Below, piece after piece: positions 53,339 through 63,135 of a DNA stretch of 64,000 nt. Made by a program: the position numbers and the translations under genes. Position 1 is the first letter of the stretch, and each line of letters opens with the position of its first letter. The notes under the pieces are model-generated. The model was not told the origin of the DNA. It saw only the letters and a program-made list of their open reading frames with translations, and made no database searches. Origin of the DNA: Algoriphagus pacificus (GTDB lineage Bacteria > Bacteroidota > Bacteroidia > Cytophagales > Cyclobacteriaceae); contig NZ_JAFKCU010000001.1 in the NCBI RefSeq assembly GCF_017254845.1, forward strand, positions 1,509,048 through 1,573,047, written 5' to 3'.

Positions 53339-55033
53339 ATGAAAGACTTGATGATCCGAGGAGCTGATATCGTAGTCAAAACACTCATAGAGGAAAATGC
53401 CGAAATTATTTTCGGATATCCCGGAGGTGCAATCATGCCAGTGTACGATGCACTGTATGATTACCACGATAGAATCAAACATGTACTTACCCGACATGAG
53501 CAAGGAGCAATCCACGCAGCGCAGGGGTATGCACGAGTCTCAGGAAAAGTCGGTGTCTGTTTGGCTACTTCAGGGCCAGGTGCCACCAACCTAATTACAG
53601 GTTTAGCAGATGCATTGATCGATAGTACACCTTTGGTATGTATTACCGGTCAAGTTGCGGCTCATTTGTTAGGTACGGATGCATTTCAGGAAACTGATAT
53701 CCTAGGCATGTCTATGCCTTCGACCAAATGGAATATTCAGGTTAGAAGAGCAGAAGATATTGCTCCGGCTATCGCAAAAGCATTCTTTATTGCAAGATCT
53801 GGCAGACCTGGACCGGTATTGATAGACATTACTAAAAATGCCCAAACTGATTTTGGGGAATTCAATTATGTCCCATGTTTAGGCTTTAGATCTTATCAGA
53901 CTAAAATTGAAATCAACAAAACTGATGTTGAGAGGGCAGCTGCTGTGATTGACGCAGCAGAAAGACCTTATGTCTTATTTGGTCAAGGTGTAGTTTTGGG
54001 AAAAGCAGAGGCGGAGTTTAAAGCCTTTTTGGACAAAACGGGAATTCCTGCAGCTTCTACCTTATTGGGTTCAGGAGCACTTCCGCAAGATCATCCAAAC
54101 TTTGTAGGAAAGCTTGGGATGCATGGAAACTATGCACCAAATATGCTTACCAACCAATGCGATGTTTTGATTGCAGTTGGGATGAGATTTGATGACCGTG
54201 TTACTGGAGATGTGAAAAGATATGCCAAGCAGGCTAAAATCATTCATTTAGAATTAGATCCGGCAGAAATCAGTAAAACGGTAAAATGCCACCATTCAAT
54301 TCTGGGTGATTGTAAAGACAGTTTGGCCTTATTGACGGAAGCTGTATCGCAGAAGTCTCACAAAGAGTGGATGGAAAGATTCCGCGAATTGGAAAGAGAA
54401 GAAAATGCTGCGGTTGTACAGCATGACATCACTCCAACCAAAGTTGGACTTACCATGGGTGAAGTAATTCATCAAGTGAATCAATACAAAGCAGATGACG
54501 CAGTTTTGGTGACTGACGTAGGTCAGCATCAGATGATTGCGTGGAGATATTTTAATTACAAAAAATCCCGAACTCAGGTTACTTCAGGTGGCTTGGGAAC
54601 CATGGGGTTTGCGTTGCCAGCGGCATTAGGAGCCCAGATGTTTGATTTTTCCAGACAAGTAGTTTGTGTAGTTGGAGATGGAGGAATCCAGATGACTATT
54701 CAAGAACTTGGAACGATCATGCAGACTAAAGCTCCTGTGAAAATTATTTTGCTCAATAATAATTACTTGGGCATGGTAAGACAATGGCAGCAAATGTTTT
54801 TCGATAAGCGCTATTCATTTACAGAATTGGATAATCCGGATTTTGTGAAAATTTCTGAAGCGTACGGCATCAAATCCCAAAAGGTGACCGATCGCGCAGA
54901 TTTGAATGAAGCCATCGAAGACATGTTGATACATGACGGACCATACTTCCTAGAAGTAGTAGTGGAAAAAGAAGACAATGTCTTCCCAATGATCGCTACG
55001 GGATGTTCTGTAGAAGAGGTAAGACTTAGTTAA
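53339..55033 (+). CDS. ilvB: Acetolactate synthase, large (catalytic) subunit
   Basis: ThDP-dependent enzyme that condenses two pyruvates to acetolactate, or pyruvate and 2-oxobutyrate to acetohydroxybutyrate. The N-terminal domain has FGYPGGAIMPVYDAL and the catalytic Glu in LTRHEQGAIHAAQGYAR. The central FAD-binding region follows, and the ThDP motif is GDGGIQMTIQELGTI followed by LLNNNYLGMVRQWQ. The length of 564 aa is normal. It stands between ilvD (4-nt gap) and its regulatory partner ilvN (9-nt gap). Confidence 0.97.
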   Translation: MKDLMIRGADIVVKTLIEENAEIIFGYPGGAIMPVYDALYDYHDRIKHVLTRHEQGAIHAAQGYARVSGKVGVCLATSGPGATNLITGLADALIDSTPLVCITGQVAAHLLGTDAFQETDILGMSMPSTKWNIQVRRAEDIAPAIAKAFFIARSGRPGPVLIDITKNAQTDFGEFNYVPCLGFRSYQTKIEINKTDVERAAAVIDAAERPYVLFGQGVVLGKAEAEFKAFLDKTGIPAASTLLGSGALPQDHPNFVGKLGMHGNYAPNMLTNQCDVLIAVGMRFDDRVTGDVKRYAKQAKIIHLELDPAEISKTVKCHHSILGDCKDSLALLTEAVSQKSHKEWMERFRELEREENAAVVQHDITPTKVGLTMGEVIHQVNQYKADDAVLVTDVGQHQMIAWRYFNYKKSRTQVTSGGLGTMGFALPAALGAQMFDFSRQVVCVVGDGGIQMTIQELGTIMQTKAPVKIILLNNNYLGMVRQWQQMFFDKRYSFTELDNPDFVKISEAYGIKSQKVTDRADLNEAIEDMLIHDGPYFLEVVVEKEDNVFPMIATGCSVEEVRLS

Positions 55034-55042
55034 CTCAGGCCT

Positions 55043-55543
55043 ATGAAACGTTACACCATTTTTGTGATTACCGAAAACTTTATCGGTATTCTCAATCGCA
55101 TCACGATCATCTTCACTAGAAGAGGAATCAATATCGATGCACTTACTGCCTCTGAAAGCAGAATTGAAGGGATTCATCGCATCACCATCGAAGTGACGGC
55201 AAGTGAAGATACCGTCATTCAACTCGTCAATCAGATTGAAAAAATCATTGATGTGATCAAGGCATTTTATCATGAAGATGAAGGGGTGGTTTATCAAGAG
55301 ATTGCGCTCTATAAAATTCCAGTTTCAAAATTGGATGGAGGCCTTGAAAAAATAATCCGTCAGCATAATGCGAAAATCATTGCAGCTGAACCTGAATTCG
55401 TGGTTTTGGAGCTTTCAGGACATAAAGAACAAACTCAAGAACTGCTTGAAATATTGAAAGGATATGGACTTTTGGAATTTGCCCGCTCTGGTAGAGTGGC
55501 CGTAGCCAAAAGAATGCATACCATCGATAGTTACGTCAAATAA
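55043..55543 (+). CDS. ilvN: Acetolactate synthase, small (regulatory) subunit
   Basis: A 166-residue regulatory subunit that confers feedback control, commonly by valine, on IlvB. The N-terminal ACT domain reads YTIFVITENFIGILNRITII, then GINIDALTASES. The second half (about 85-160) holds the C-terminal regulatory domain, with the typical AKIIAAEPEFVVLELSG. The gene follows ilvB by 9 nt. Confidence 0.95.
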   Translation: MKRYTIFVITENFIGILNRITIIFTRRGINIDALTASESRIEGIHRITIEVTASEDTVIQLVNQIEKIIDVIKAFYHEDEGVVYQEIALYKIPVSKLDGGLEKIIRQHNAKIIAAEPEFVVLELSGHKEQTQELLEILKGYGLLEFARSGRVAVAKRMHTIDSYVK

Positions 55544-55733
55544 GAAAAATCAAATCGTAAACCTATGAAATCGAGATGTTCAAGAGGCTTCTCTGAGGCT
55601 TTCTTGTCTGTTTAGATTCCATGAGATCATTCAATAAATAATAAACTCATGAAATGACCTCTCTTGGTTGTCGCCTAATCAAATCAAACCTAGCGACCTC
55701 CAATTGGCCATTAAAAATCAAATTACTAAGCAC
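55544..55733 (+). other. 190-nt gap inside the operon, with a small ORF and competing stems
   Basis: This is the longest gap in an otherwise tightly packed operon. It contains a 16-codon ORF from the ATG at 55565, without special amino-acid bias. A foldable stretch at about 55619-55662 follows. In it CATGAG can pair with CTCATG, or GAGATCATT can pair with AATGACCTC, the two overlapping. No T-run follows, so it is not a plain terminator. Confidence 0.35.
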
Positions 55734-56777
55734 ATGAAATTAAAATTCGGCACAGTAGAAGAAAACGTAGTAACCAGAGAAGAATTTCCTTTGGAAAAAG
55801 CTAGAGAAGTCCTAAAGGACGAAGTGATTGCAGTTTTGGGTTACGGAGTACAAGGACCAGGACAAGCTTTGAACCTGAAAGACAATGGTTTCAATGTTAT
55901 CGTGGGTCAAAGAAAAGGATCTAAAACTTGGGACAAAGCTGTATCAGACGGTTGGGTTCCTGGTGAAACTTTATTTGAACTGGAAGAAGCTTGTGAAAAA
56001 GGTACTATTCTTCAGTTCCTTCTTTCTGATGCTGGTCAAATTGCTCTTTGGCCAACTGTGAAAAAACATCTGACTCCAGGGAAAGCATTGTATTTCTCTC
56101 ACGGATTCGGTGTTACCTACAAAGAAAAAACCGGAATTATTCCTCCAGCGGATATTGATGTGATCTTGGTTGCACCAAAAGGTTCTGGAACATCTTTGAG
56201 AAGAATGTTTGTAGAAGGAAGAGGCTTGAATTCTTCTTTTGCGATCTATCAGGATGGAACTGGAAAGGCTAAAGACAGAGTTGTAGCACTAGGTATTGGT
56301 GTTGGATCTGGATACTTGTTCGAAACTGATTTCTACAGAGAAGTGACTTCAGATTTGACGGGTGAAAGAGGAACTTTGATGGGTGCTATCCAAGGAATTT
56401 TCGCAGCACAGTATGAAGTGTTGAGAGCAAATGGACATACTCCATCTGAAGCTTTCAACGAAACTGTAGAAGAATTGACTCAGTCATTGATGCCGTTGGT
56501 AGCAGAAAATGGAATGGACTGGATGTATGCAAACTGCTCCACCACTGCCCAGAGAGGTGCTTTGGATTGGTGGAAGCCTTTCAGAGATGCTACTAAGCCG
56601 GTGTTTGAAGAATTATATAACAGTGTGAAAACTGGTAAGGAGGCTCAAAAGTCAATCGACTCTAACTCCAAAGAAGATTACAGAGTGAAATTGGAAGCTG
56701 AACTGAAAGAATTGAGAGATTCTGAAATGTGGCAGGCAGGCGCCGTCGTCAGACAGTTGAGACCAGAAAACAATTAA
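55734..56777 (+). CDS. ilvC: Ketol-acid reductoisomerase
   Basis: NADPH-dependent isomerase and reductase acting after acetolactate synthase in the Ile/Val pathway. The nucleotide site is VLGYGVQGPGQALNLKDNG. Other blocks are VAPKGSGTSLRRMFVEGRG, LTGERGTLMGAIQGIFAAQ, HTPSEAFNETVEELTQSL and the end VRQLRPENN. I use the ATG at 55734 (MKLKFGTVEEN, 347 aa) rather than a TTG at 55668. The protein departs from the common bacterial form (GYGSQGHAHALNLRDSG type). As I recall them, its blocks are closest to fungal mitochondrial Ilv5. Confidence 0.95.
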   Translation: MKLKFGTVEENVVTREEFPLEKAREVLKDEVIAVLGYGVQGPGQALNLKDNGFNVIVGQRKGSKTWDKAVSDGWVPGETLFELEEACEKGTILQFLLSDAGQIALWPTVKKHLTPGKALYFSHGFGVTYKEKTGIIPPADIDVILVAPKGSGTSLRRMFVEGRGLNSSFAIYQDGTGKAKDRVVALGIGVGSGYLFETDFYREVTSDLTGERGTLMGAIQGIFAAQYEVLRANGHTPSEAFNETVEELTQSLMPLVAENGMDWMYANCSTTAQRGALDWWKPFRDATKPVFEELYNSVKTGKEAQKSIDSNSKEDYRVKLEAELKELRDSEMWQAGAVVRQLRPENN

Positions 56778-56795
56778 ACTTAAAACCCAAGAACT

Positions 56796-58304
56796 ATGAG
56801 TGAAAAGCTATGGATATTTGACACAACCCTAAGAGACGGGGAGCAAGTGCCAGGGTGTCAGCTGAATACCCAGGAGAAAATTGTGGTGGCGAAAGCTTTG
56901 GAAGAACTAGGTGTAGATATCATCGAAGCCGGCTTTCCAATTTCCAGCCCGGGGGATTTTAACTCGGTAGTGGAAATTTCAAAGGCAGTTTCAAACCCAA
57001 TCATTTGTGCCCTCTCGAGAGCCGTTGAAAAGGATATCGAAGTAGCAGCCCAAGCACTCAAATATGCTAAGAAAGGGCGAATCCACACCGGAATCGGTGT
57101 TTCACCTTACCATATTCAATTCAAGCTGAGATCCACGCCTGATGATATCATCAAGCGTGGTGTCGCAGCTGTGAAATTTGCGAAAAGATTCGTGGAGGAT
57201 GTGGAATTCTATGCAGAAGATGCAGGTCGATCCGAACCGGATTTCCTTTGCAAAATTATTGAAGAGGTTATCAAAGCGGGTGCTACTGTAGTGAATATTC
57301 CTGATACGACTGGATATTGCCTTCCGGAACAATACGGTGCCATCATTGCTAGTTTGAAAAACAATGTTCCAAACATTGATAAAGCAATTATTGCGACTCA
57401 CTGCCATAATGACTTAGGCATGGCAACAGCTAATACTGTGGCAGGTGTGCAGCATGGAGCGAGACAAGTAGAGGTGACTATCAACGGAATCGGTGAACGC
57501 GCAGGAAATACATCCATGGAAGAAGTGGTGATGGCTATTAAGTGCCATAAATCAATTCCTGTTCATACAGAAATCGTAACGCCTAGAATCTATAAGACTA
57601 GCCGTTTGGTTTCCAAGTTAATGAATATGCCAGTACAGCCTAACAAAGCAATTGTGGGTAGAAATGCATTTGCGCATTCTTCCGGCATCCACCAAGACGG
57701 TGTATTGAAGCATAGAGAAAACTATGAGATCATCGATCCGAAAGAAGTGGGAGTCGATGAATCAACAATTGTATTAACAGCAAGATCTGGAAGAGCAGCT
57801 TTGAAGCACCATTTAGATGCTTTGGGAGTGGAACTAGAAGGCGATGCTTTGCGAGAAGTTTATGAGGCATTTTTGATTCTAGCTGATTCTAAAAGAGATA
57901 TAGGAAGAAAAGACCTGATGGGACTTGTCGGAAAATACATGGAGGAATCCAATTTCATCGAACTGGGAACAGTGACTTATTCTTCCAATGGAAGCATTCA
58001 GGCACAGGTTTCATTGAAAATAGGAGACGAGCCTCATACAGCAACTTCCCATGGAAATGGACCAGTTGATGCTGTTTTGAAAGCCATCGATAAAATTGTG
58101 AAACCACAGGTTGACCTAGAAGAATTCCTAATCCAGGCCATCACACATGGAAGTGATGATGTGGCCAAAGTTCACATGAGATTGATCAAAGGTGAAAAGC
58201 CTTACTATGGATTTTCTTCCAACACAGACATTGTCTTAGCATCTGCTCAGGCTTTTGTTGATGCCCTAAACAAAATACCAGTCAAAGAATATACGACTGC
58301 TTAA
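56796..58304 (+). CDS. leuA: 2-Isopropylmalate synthase
   Basis: First committed enzyme of leucine synthesis, condensing acetyl-CoA with 2-oxoisovalerate. The start [22 protein letters not shown] holds the metal-binding Asp and catalytic Arg. The HxH metal site is [19 protein letters not shown], and [15 protein letters not shown] follows. The C-terminal leucine-feedback domain spans about residues 380-500. At 502 residues it is the complete form. It precedes leuC by 4 nt. A second, related synthase in the operon (60354-61940) resembles citramalate synthase instead. Confidence 0.95.
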   Translation: MSEKLWIFDTTLRDGEQVPGCQLNTQEKIVVAKALEELGVDIIEAGFPISSPGDFNSVVEISKAVSNPIICALSRAVEKDIEVAAQALKYAKKGRIHTGIGVSPYHIQFKLRSTPDDIIKRGVAAVKFAKRFVEDVEFYAEDAGRSEPDFLCKIIEEVIKAGATVVNIPDTTGYCLPEQYGAIIASLKNNVPNIDKAIIATHCHNDLGMATANTVAGVQHGARQVEVTINGIGERAGNTSMEEVVMAIKCHKSIPVHTEIVTPRIYKTSRLVSKLMNMPVQPNKAIVGRNAFAHSSGIHQDGVLKHRENYEIIDPKEVGVDESTIVLTARSGRAALKHHLDALGVELEGDALREVYEAFLILADSKRDIGRKDLMGLVGKYMEESNFIELGTVTYSSNGSIQAQVSLKIGDEPHTATSHGNGPVDAVLKAIDKIVKPQVDLEEFLIQAITHGSDDVAKVHMRLIKGEKPYYGFSSNTDIVLASAQAFVDALNKIPVKEYTTA

Positions 58305-58308
58305 AATC

Positions 58309-59715
58309 ATGGAAAAGACAACATTATTTGATAAAATCTGGGATGCTCACGTGGTACGATCAGTACCTTCTGGACCAGATGTATTCTTCATCGATAAGCA
58401 TTTTATCCATGAAGTAACATCTCCTGTGGCATTCCTAAACTTGGAGAAAAGAGGTGTGACTGTGAAATATCCGCATCGCACCATCGCTACTCCAGATCAC
58501 AACGTGCCTACAGTAGATCAAGATCAGACGATCAAAGACAAGCTTTCTCGAATGCAAGTGGAGAGACTTCGTGAAAACTGTAAGAAATACGGCATCGAAT
58601 TGCATGATTTGGGATCTGCCCATCATGGAATCGTTCACGTGATTGGACCTGAATTGGGTATTACCCAGCCAGGTATGACCATCGTTTGCGGAGATAGCCA
58701 TACCTCGACACATGGAGCTTTTGGAGCAATTGCCTTTGGAATCGGTACTTCAGAAGTGGAAATGGTTTTGGCTACCCAGTGTATCATGCAATCCAAGCCA
58801 AAGAAAATGAGAATCACCGTGGATGGTGAACTTGGTTCTGGTGTGACTTCGAAAGACATCATTCTTTACATTATTGCTAAAATTTCTGCTGCAGGAGCAA
58901 CTGGATATTTTGTGGAATACGCTGGTTCAGCAATTCAAAGTCTATCTATGGAAGCTAGAATGACCATTTGTAATATGTCTATCGAGATGGGTGCAAGAGG
59001 TGGGTTGATCGCTCCAGATGAAACAACTTTCAATTATTTGAAAGGCAAACAATATTCTCCAGCTGGCGAAGCTTGGGATCAGGCAGTAGCAGAATGGTCC
59101 GCTTTGAAAACTGACGAAGGAGCTGTTTTTGACAAAGAATACACTTTTGAAGCGGCTGATATTGAACCAATGATCACTTATGGTACCAACCCAGGTATGG
59201 GCATCAAAGTGAAAGGAAATATTCCGACTACAGAAGGTATGGAAGGAAGCAACAAAATTTCTTATCTGAAATCATTGGAGTACATGGGCTTTGCCCCAGG
59301 GGAACCAGTGAAGGGTAAAAAAGTGGATTATGTATTTGTGGGTTCTTGTACCAATGGTAGAATTGAAGACATTCGTTCGGTAGCATCTTTTGTAAAAGGG
59401 CATAAGAAAGCAGATAACATAACTGCTTGGATTGTTCCTGGTTCTAAAGAAGTCGAGAAAATGGCTCATGAAGAAGGATTGGTTAAAATCCTGGAAGAGG
59501 CTGGATTTGAATTAAGACAACCGGGATGCTCTGCATGCCTTGCTATGAATGATGATAAAATCCCATCAGGCAAGTATGCGGTATCAACTTCAAACAGAAA
59601 CTTTGAAGGTCGCCAGGGACCAGGAGCGAGAACGATGCTCGCATCTCCTTTGACAGTAGCAGCTGTAGCCGTGAGAGGCGAAATCTGTGATCCTAGGGAA
59701 GTATTTGAAAATTAA
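58309..59715 (+). CDS. leuC: 3-Isopropylmalate dehydratase, large subunit
   Basis: Aconitase-family Fe-S subunit that isomerises isopropylmalate and, in the citramalate route, citramalate to 3-methylmalate. The cluster cysteines lie in [14 protein letters not shown] and [39 protein letters not shown], seen in parts, is a family block. The length of 468 aa is normal. It works with LeuD, encoded 41 nt downstream. Confidence 0.97.
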   Translation: MEKTTLFDKIWDAHVVRSVPSGPDVFFIDKHFIHEVTSPVAFLNLEKRGVTVKYPHRTIATPDHNVPTVDQDQTIKDKLSRMQVERLRENCKKYGIELHDLGSAHHGIVHVIGPELGITQPGMTIVCGDSHTSTHGAFGAIAFGIGTSEVEMVLATQCIMQSKPKKMRITVDGELGSGVTSKDIILYIIAKISAAGATGYFVEYAGSAIQSLSMEARMTICNMSIEMGARGGLIAPDETTFNYLKGKQYSPAGEAWDQAVAEWSALKTDEGAVFDKEYTFEAADIEPMITYGTNPGMGIKVKGNIPTTEGMEGSNKISYLKSLEYMGFAPGEPVKGKKVDYVFVGSCTNGRIEDIRSVASFVKGHKKADNITAWIVPGSKEVEKMAHEEGLVKILEEAGFELRQPGCSACLAMNDDKIPSGKYAVSTSNRNFEGRQGPGARTMLASPLTVAAVAVRGEICDPREVFEN

Positions 59716-59756
59716 TTTTTCAGTCTTCTAATCTTTCAATTTTACAATTCGAAAAA

Positions 59757-60347
59757 ATGGCTTACGATAAATTTACCGTTTTGACCAGCACGGCAGTTCC
59801 TTTGCCGGCTGAAAACGTAGATACTGACCAGATCATCCCTGCTCGTTTCCTTAAGGCAACAGAGCGTGAAGGATTTGGTGACAACTTATTCCGTGACTGG
59901 AGATATGATGTGGAAGGAAATCCTAAAAAGGATTTTGTACTAAATGATCCAACTTACTCTGGAAAAATTTTAGTTGCAGGAAAGAATTTTGGATCAGGTT
60001 CCAGCCGTGAACATGCGGTTTGGGCGATCTATGATTATGGCTTCAGATGCGTTGTTTCAAGTTTCTTCGCAGATATTTTCAAGAATAACTGTCTGAATAT
60101 TGGCGTTTTGCCAGTGACAGTTTCTCCTGAATTTGCAGAGAAACTATTCAATGCAATTGCCAGCGACCCTTCTACTGAAATTGAAGTGAGCATTCCTGCT
60201 CAGACAATCACACTTCTGACTACAGGAGAATCAGAATCATTTGACATCAATTCTTACAAAAAGGATAACATGCAGAATGGTTTTGACGATATCGACTACC
60301 TATTAAACATGGAGTCGGAAATCGATAAGTTTGAAAAAACGAGATAA
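59757..60347 (+). CDS. leuD: 3-Isopropylmalate dehydratase, small subunit
   Basis: Swivel-domain partner of LeuC, 196 residues. The family blocks are PLPAENVDTDQIIPARFLK, LVAGKNFGSGSSREHAVWAI and SFFADIFKNNCLNIGVLPV. It is of normal length. It lies 41 nt after leuC, and the citramalate synthase-like gene starts 6 nt after its stop. Confidence 0.96.
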   Translation: MAYDKFTVLTSTAVPLPAENVDTDQIIPARFLKATEREGFGDNLFRDWRYDVEGNPKKDFVLNDPTYSGKILVAGKNFGSGSSREHAVWAIYDYGFRCVVSSFFADIFKNNCLNIGVLPVTVSPEFAEKLFNAIASDPSTEIEVSIPAQTITLLTTGESESFDINSYKKDNMQNGFDDIDYLLNMESEIDKFEKTR

Positions 60348-60353
60348 TATTTG

Positions 60354-61940
60354 ATGGATAATCAGAGACGCATAGAAATAATGGATACAACCCTGAGGGA
60401 TGGCGAACAGACCTCAGGAGTTTCCTTTTTGCCTTCTGAAAAGCTACAGATTGCGAAACTGCTTTTGGAAGAACTCCGGGTAGACCGCATTGAAGTTGCT
60501 TCAGCTCGCGTTTCTGATGGGGAGTTGGAAGGAGTACAAAAAATCACCCATTGGGCAGCTGAAAAAGGCTATTTGGACCGAGTGGAGGTGTTAGGCTTTG
60601 TCGATACGCCAGCATCAGTCAATTGGCTGATTCAAGCAGGTGCCAAAGTCATGAATCTATTGACGAAAGGTTCTCTGAACCATCTTGTCCATCAACTCAA
60701 AAAAACGCAAGAGCAGCATTTCGCCGATATAGCGAAAAGTATTGCGCATGCCCAAGAAAACGAGATTGATGTAAATATCTACTTGGAGGACTGGAGCAAT
60801 GGCATGAGAAATTCTCCTGAGTATACCCTTGATTTGATTGAGTTTCTTTCGAAGCAACCGATCAAGCGCATTATGCTGCCAGATACTTTGGGCTTGCTTT
60901 CTCCTGAAGAAACGAAGGAATATTTTATTCAAATCACAGAGAAATACCCCCAAGTTCATTTTGATTTCCATGCGCACAATGACTATGATTTGTCTGTGGC
61001 TAATGTCATGGAAGCAATTTTGCATGGGGCTTCAGGAATTCATACCACGATCAATGGATTAGGAGAAAGAGCTGGAAATGCTCCTCTGGAATCAGTGATT
61101 GCTGTGATCAAAGACTTTACAGATCTTGAAATTAATGTTCAGGAACAGAAGATTTACAGAGTCAGTAAGTTGGTAGAGCAGTTTTCTGGTCAGCATATTC
61201 CTGCCAATAAACCAGTGGTTGGGGAGAATGTATTTACCCAGACAGCTGGAATCCATGCCGATGGTGATAATAAAAAGAATCTTTATTTTAATGATTTGCT
61301 TCCAGAGCGATTTGGAAGGCAGAGAAAATATGCTTTGGGCAAAACATCAGGGAAAGCCAATATTCTGAAGAATTTGGAGGAGTTAGGTATTTCTTTGGAG
61401 AAAGAGGAATTGACTAAAGTGACTCAGCGAATTATCGAACTTGGAGATAAAAAAGAGCGCGTCACAACGGAGGATTTGCCTTATATCATCTCTGACGTTC
61501 TTCAGAATAATTCCATTGAAAAGAATATCCATATTGAAGGATATCACATGACGCATTCCAAAGGTCTGAAACCAACGGTTCAGCTGCGAATGAAGATTCA
61601 TGGAAAAATGTATGATGAAAGTGCTACCGGTGACGGGCAGTACGATTCTTTTATGAGAGCTTTGAGAAAGATTTATAAATCCTTGAAAAAAGAGCTTCCA
61701 AAACTGATTGACTATCATGTATCCATTCCTCCAGGAGGGAAAACCGATGCCTTTGTGGAAACGGTGATTACCTGGGATTATGGAAAAATATTCAAAACAA
61801 AAGGACTTGATCCTGATCAAACAGTGGCAGCGATGATGGCCACGGAAAAAATGCTTAACATCGTCGAATCATTTAATCAAAATCCAACCCAAGAAGAATC
61901 CAAATTCTATGGAAATGAATATCGCGCTGTTGCCGGGTGA
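60354..61940 (+). CDS. cimA: Citramalate synthase-like enzyme (Leptospira CimA type)
   Basis: A 528-residue member of the isopropylmalate/homocitrate/citramalate synthase family. The catalytic start is [21 protein letters not shown] and the metal site is [19 protein letters not shown]. Against Leptospira (R)-citramalate synthase as I remember it, long blocks agree: [70 protein letters not shown] and [15 protein letters not shown]. The real LeuA of the operon is different. It probably condenses pyruvate with acetyl-CoA to start isoleucine synthesis. The C-terminal regulatory domain is present. The start is the ATG at 60354, and the 3' end overlaps leuB by 32 nt. Confidence 0.85.
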   Translation: MDNQRRIEIMDTTLRDGEQTSGVSFLPSEKLQIAKLLLEELRVDRIEVASARVSDGELEGVQKITHWAAEKGYLDRVEVLGFVDTPASVNWLIQAGAKVMNLLTKGSLNHLVHQLKKTQEQHFADIAKSIAHAQENEIDVNIYLEDWSNGMRNSPEYTLDLIEFLSKQPIKRIMLPDTLGLLSPEETKEYFIQITEKYPQVHFDFHAHNDYDLSVANVMEAILHGASGIHTTINGLGERAGNAPLESVIAVIKDFTDLEINVQEQKIYRVSKLVEQFSGQHIPANKPVVGENVFTQTAGIHADGDNKKNLYFNDLLPERFGRQRKYALGKTSGKANILKNLEELGISLEKEELTKVTQRIIELGDKKERVTTEDLPYIISDVLQNNSIEKNIHIEGYHMTHSKGLKPTVQLRMKIHGKMYDESATGDGQYDSFMRALRKIYKSLKKELPKLIDYHVSIPPGGKTDAFVETVITWDYGKIFKTKGLDPDQTVAAMMATEKMLNIVESFNQNPTQEESKFYGNEYRAVAG

Positions 61941-62976
61941 TGGCATCGGCCCAGAAGTAATCGACCAGGCTGTCAAAGTAGTTAAAGCTATTGGCCAAAA
62001 ATTCGGACATAAAATCACTTTTAAAGAAGCAGTAGTAGGTGCAGCCGCCATTGATGCGACAGGTTTACCTTACCCGGATTCTACACATGAGATCGCAGCA
62101 GCATCAGATGCAGTCCTTTTCGGTGCTATAGGTGATCCAAAATATGATAATGATCCTAAAGCAAAGGTTAGACCTGAGCAAGGTTTGCTTTTGATGAGAC
62201 AAAAATTGGGTTTGTTTGCCAACGTTAGACCTACTTTCACTTTCCCTTCTTTGGTGCACAAATCTCCATTGAAATTGGATAGAGTTGAAGGCGTGGATTT
62301 CGTGTTTTTCAGAGAATTGACTGGAGGTATTTATTTCGGTGAACCAAGAGGAAGAAACGAGCAAGGCACAAAAGCTTTTGATACTAACGTTTATAGCAAG
62401 GAGGAAATCACCCGTTTGGCGAGAATGGGGTTTGAAGCAGCTCAGAAAAGAAGAAAATTGTTGACTTGCGTGGACAAAGCAAATGTGATGGCAACTTCCA
62501 GACTTTGGAGAGAAACTGTTCAGGAATTAGCTCCTGAATATCCAGATGTGAAAGTTGAATATGAATTTGTAGATGCTGTGGCAATGCGTTTGATCCAGTG
62601 GCCAAAGGCATACGATGTTTTGATTACTGAAAACTTATTTGGAGATATTTTGACAGATGAAGCTTCTGTAATCTCAGGATCTATGGGCTTGATGCCATCT
62701 GCTTCCTTGGGTACATCAATCAAATTGTTTGAACCAATCCACGGTTCTTATCCTCAAGCAGCTGGAAAAGACATTGCCAATCCATTGGCGACAGTTCTTT
62801 CTGCAGCCATGATGTTTGATTATGCATTTGACTTGAAAGAAGAGGCTCAACTGATTTCTGATGTGGTGAACCAATCCCTTGCAGAAGGATATGTGACCGA
62901 GGATATCGCAGATGGAGGACCATCTTATAAAACTTCTCAAGTTGGTGACTGGCTAGCAGCTAAGATTTTAGCTTAG
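61909..62976 (+). CDS. leuB: 3-Isopropylmalate dehydrogenase
   Basis: NAD-dependent oxidative decarboxylase of the leucine pathway, also used for 3-methylmalate in the citramalate route. The start [18 protein letters not shown] is typical. It also has [15 protein letters not shown], the catalytic Lys in [16 protein letters not shown], the metal-binding Asp residues of [25 protein letters not shown] (in part), and [19 protein letters not shown]. The length of 355 aa is normal. The ATG at 61909 overlaps cimA by 32 nt; an ATG at 61915 is also possible. It is the last gene of the operon, before a terminator. Confidence 0.96.
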   Translation: MEMNIALLPGDGIGPEVIDQAVKVVKAIGQKFGHKITFKEAVVGAAAIDATGLPYPDSTHEIAAASDAVLFGAIGDPKYDNDPKAKVRPEQGLLLMRQKLGLFANVRPTFTFPSLVHKSPLKLDRVEGVDFVFFRELTGGIYFGEPRGRNEQGTKAFDTNVYSKEEITRLARMGFEAAQKRRKLLTCVDKANVMATSRLWRETVQELAPEYPDVKVEYEFVDAVAMRLIQWPKAYDVLITENLFGDILTDEASVISGSMGLMPSASLGTSIKLFEPIHGSYPQAAGKDIANPLATVLSAAMMFDYAFDLKEEAQLISDVVNQSLAEGYVTEDIADGGPSYKTSQVGDWLAAKILA

Positions 62977-62998
62977 TTTAAAGTCAATAAATAAACTT

Positions 62999-63027
62999 AA
63001 AACCACCTCAGGAATGGGGTGGTTTTT
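62999..63027 (+). terminator. Terminator of the ilv-leu operon
   Basis: AAAACCACC (62999-63007) and GGTGGTTTT (63018-63026) form a 9-bp stem with a 10-nt loop, then further T. It follows the leuB stop by 22 nt and closes an operon of about 11.5 kb. Confidence 0.85.
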
Positions 63028-63135
63028 ACTTTTTAGATGAAACCGAGGATTTAAAGAAAAATCATGAATTCTTAATCCAAACCAGACGGTCCTACTTTGT
63101 GAGTAGGTTATATTAGAGTTTCAAAGCAAGACATC

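Noticed and set aside
55668-55733. A 22-codon N-terminal extension of IlvC from a TTG
   Set aside because: The extension has no family similarity, and the ATG at 55734 gives the normal N-terminus.
63105-63125. Small hairpin CCTACT-TTGTG-AGTAGG as a terminator or regulator before the PHP lipoprotein
   Set aside because: Only six base pairs and no T-run; likely chance.
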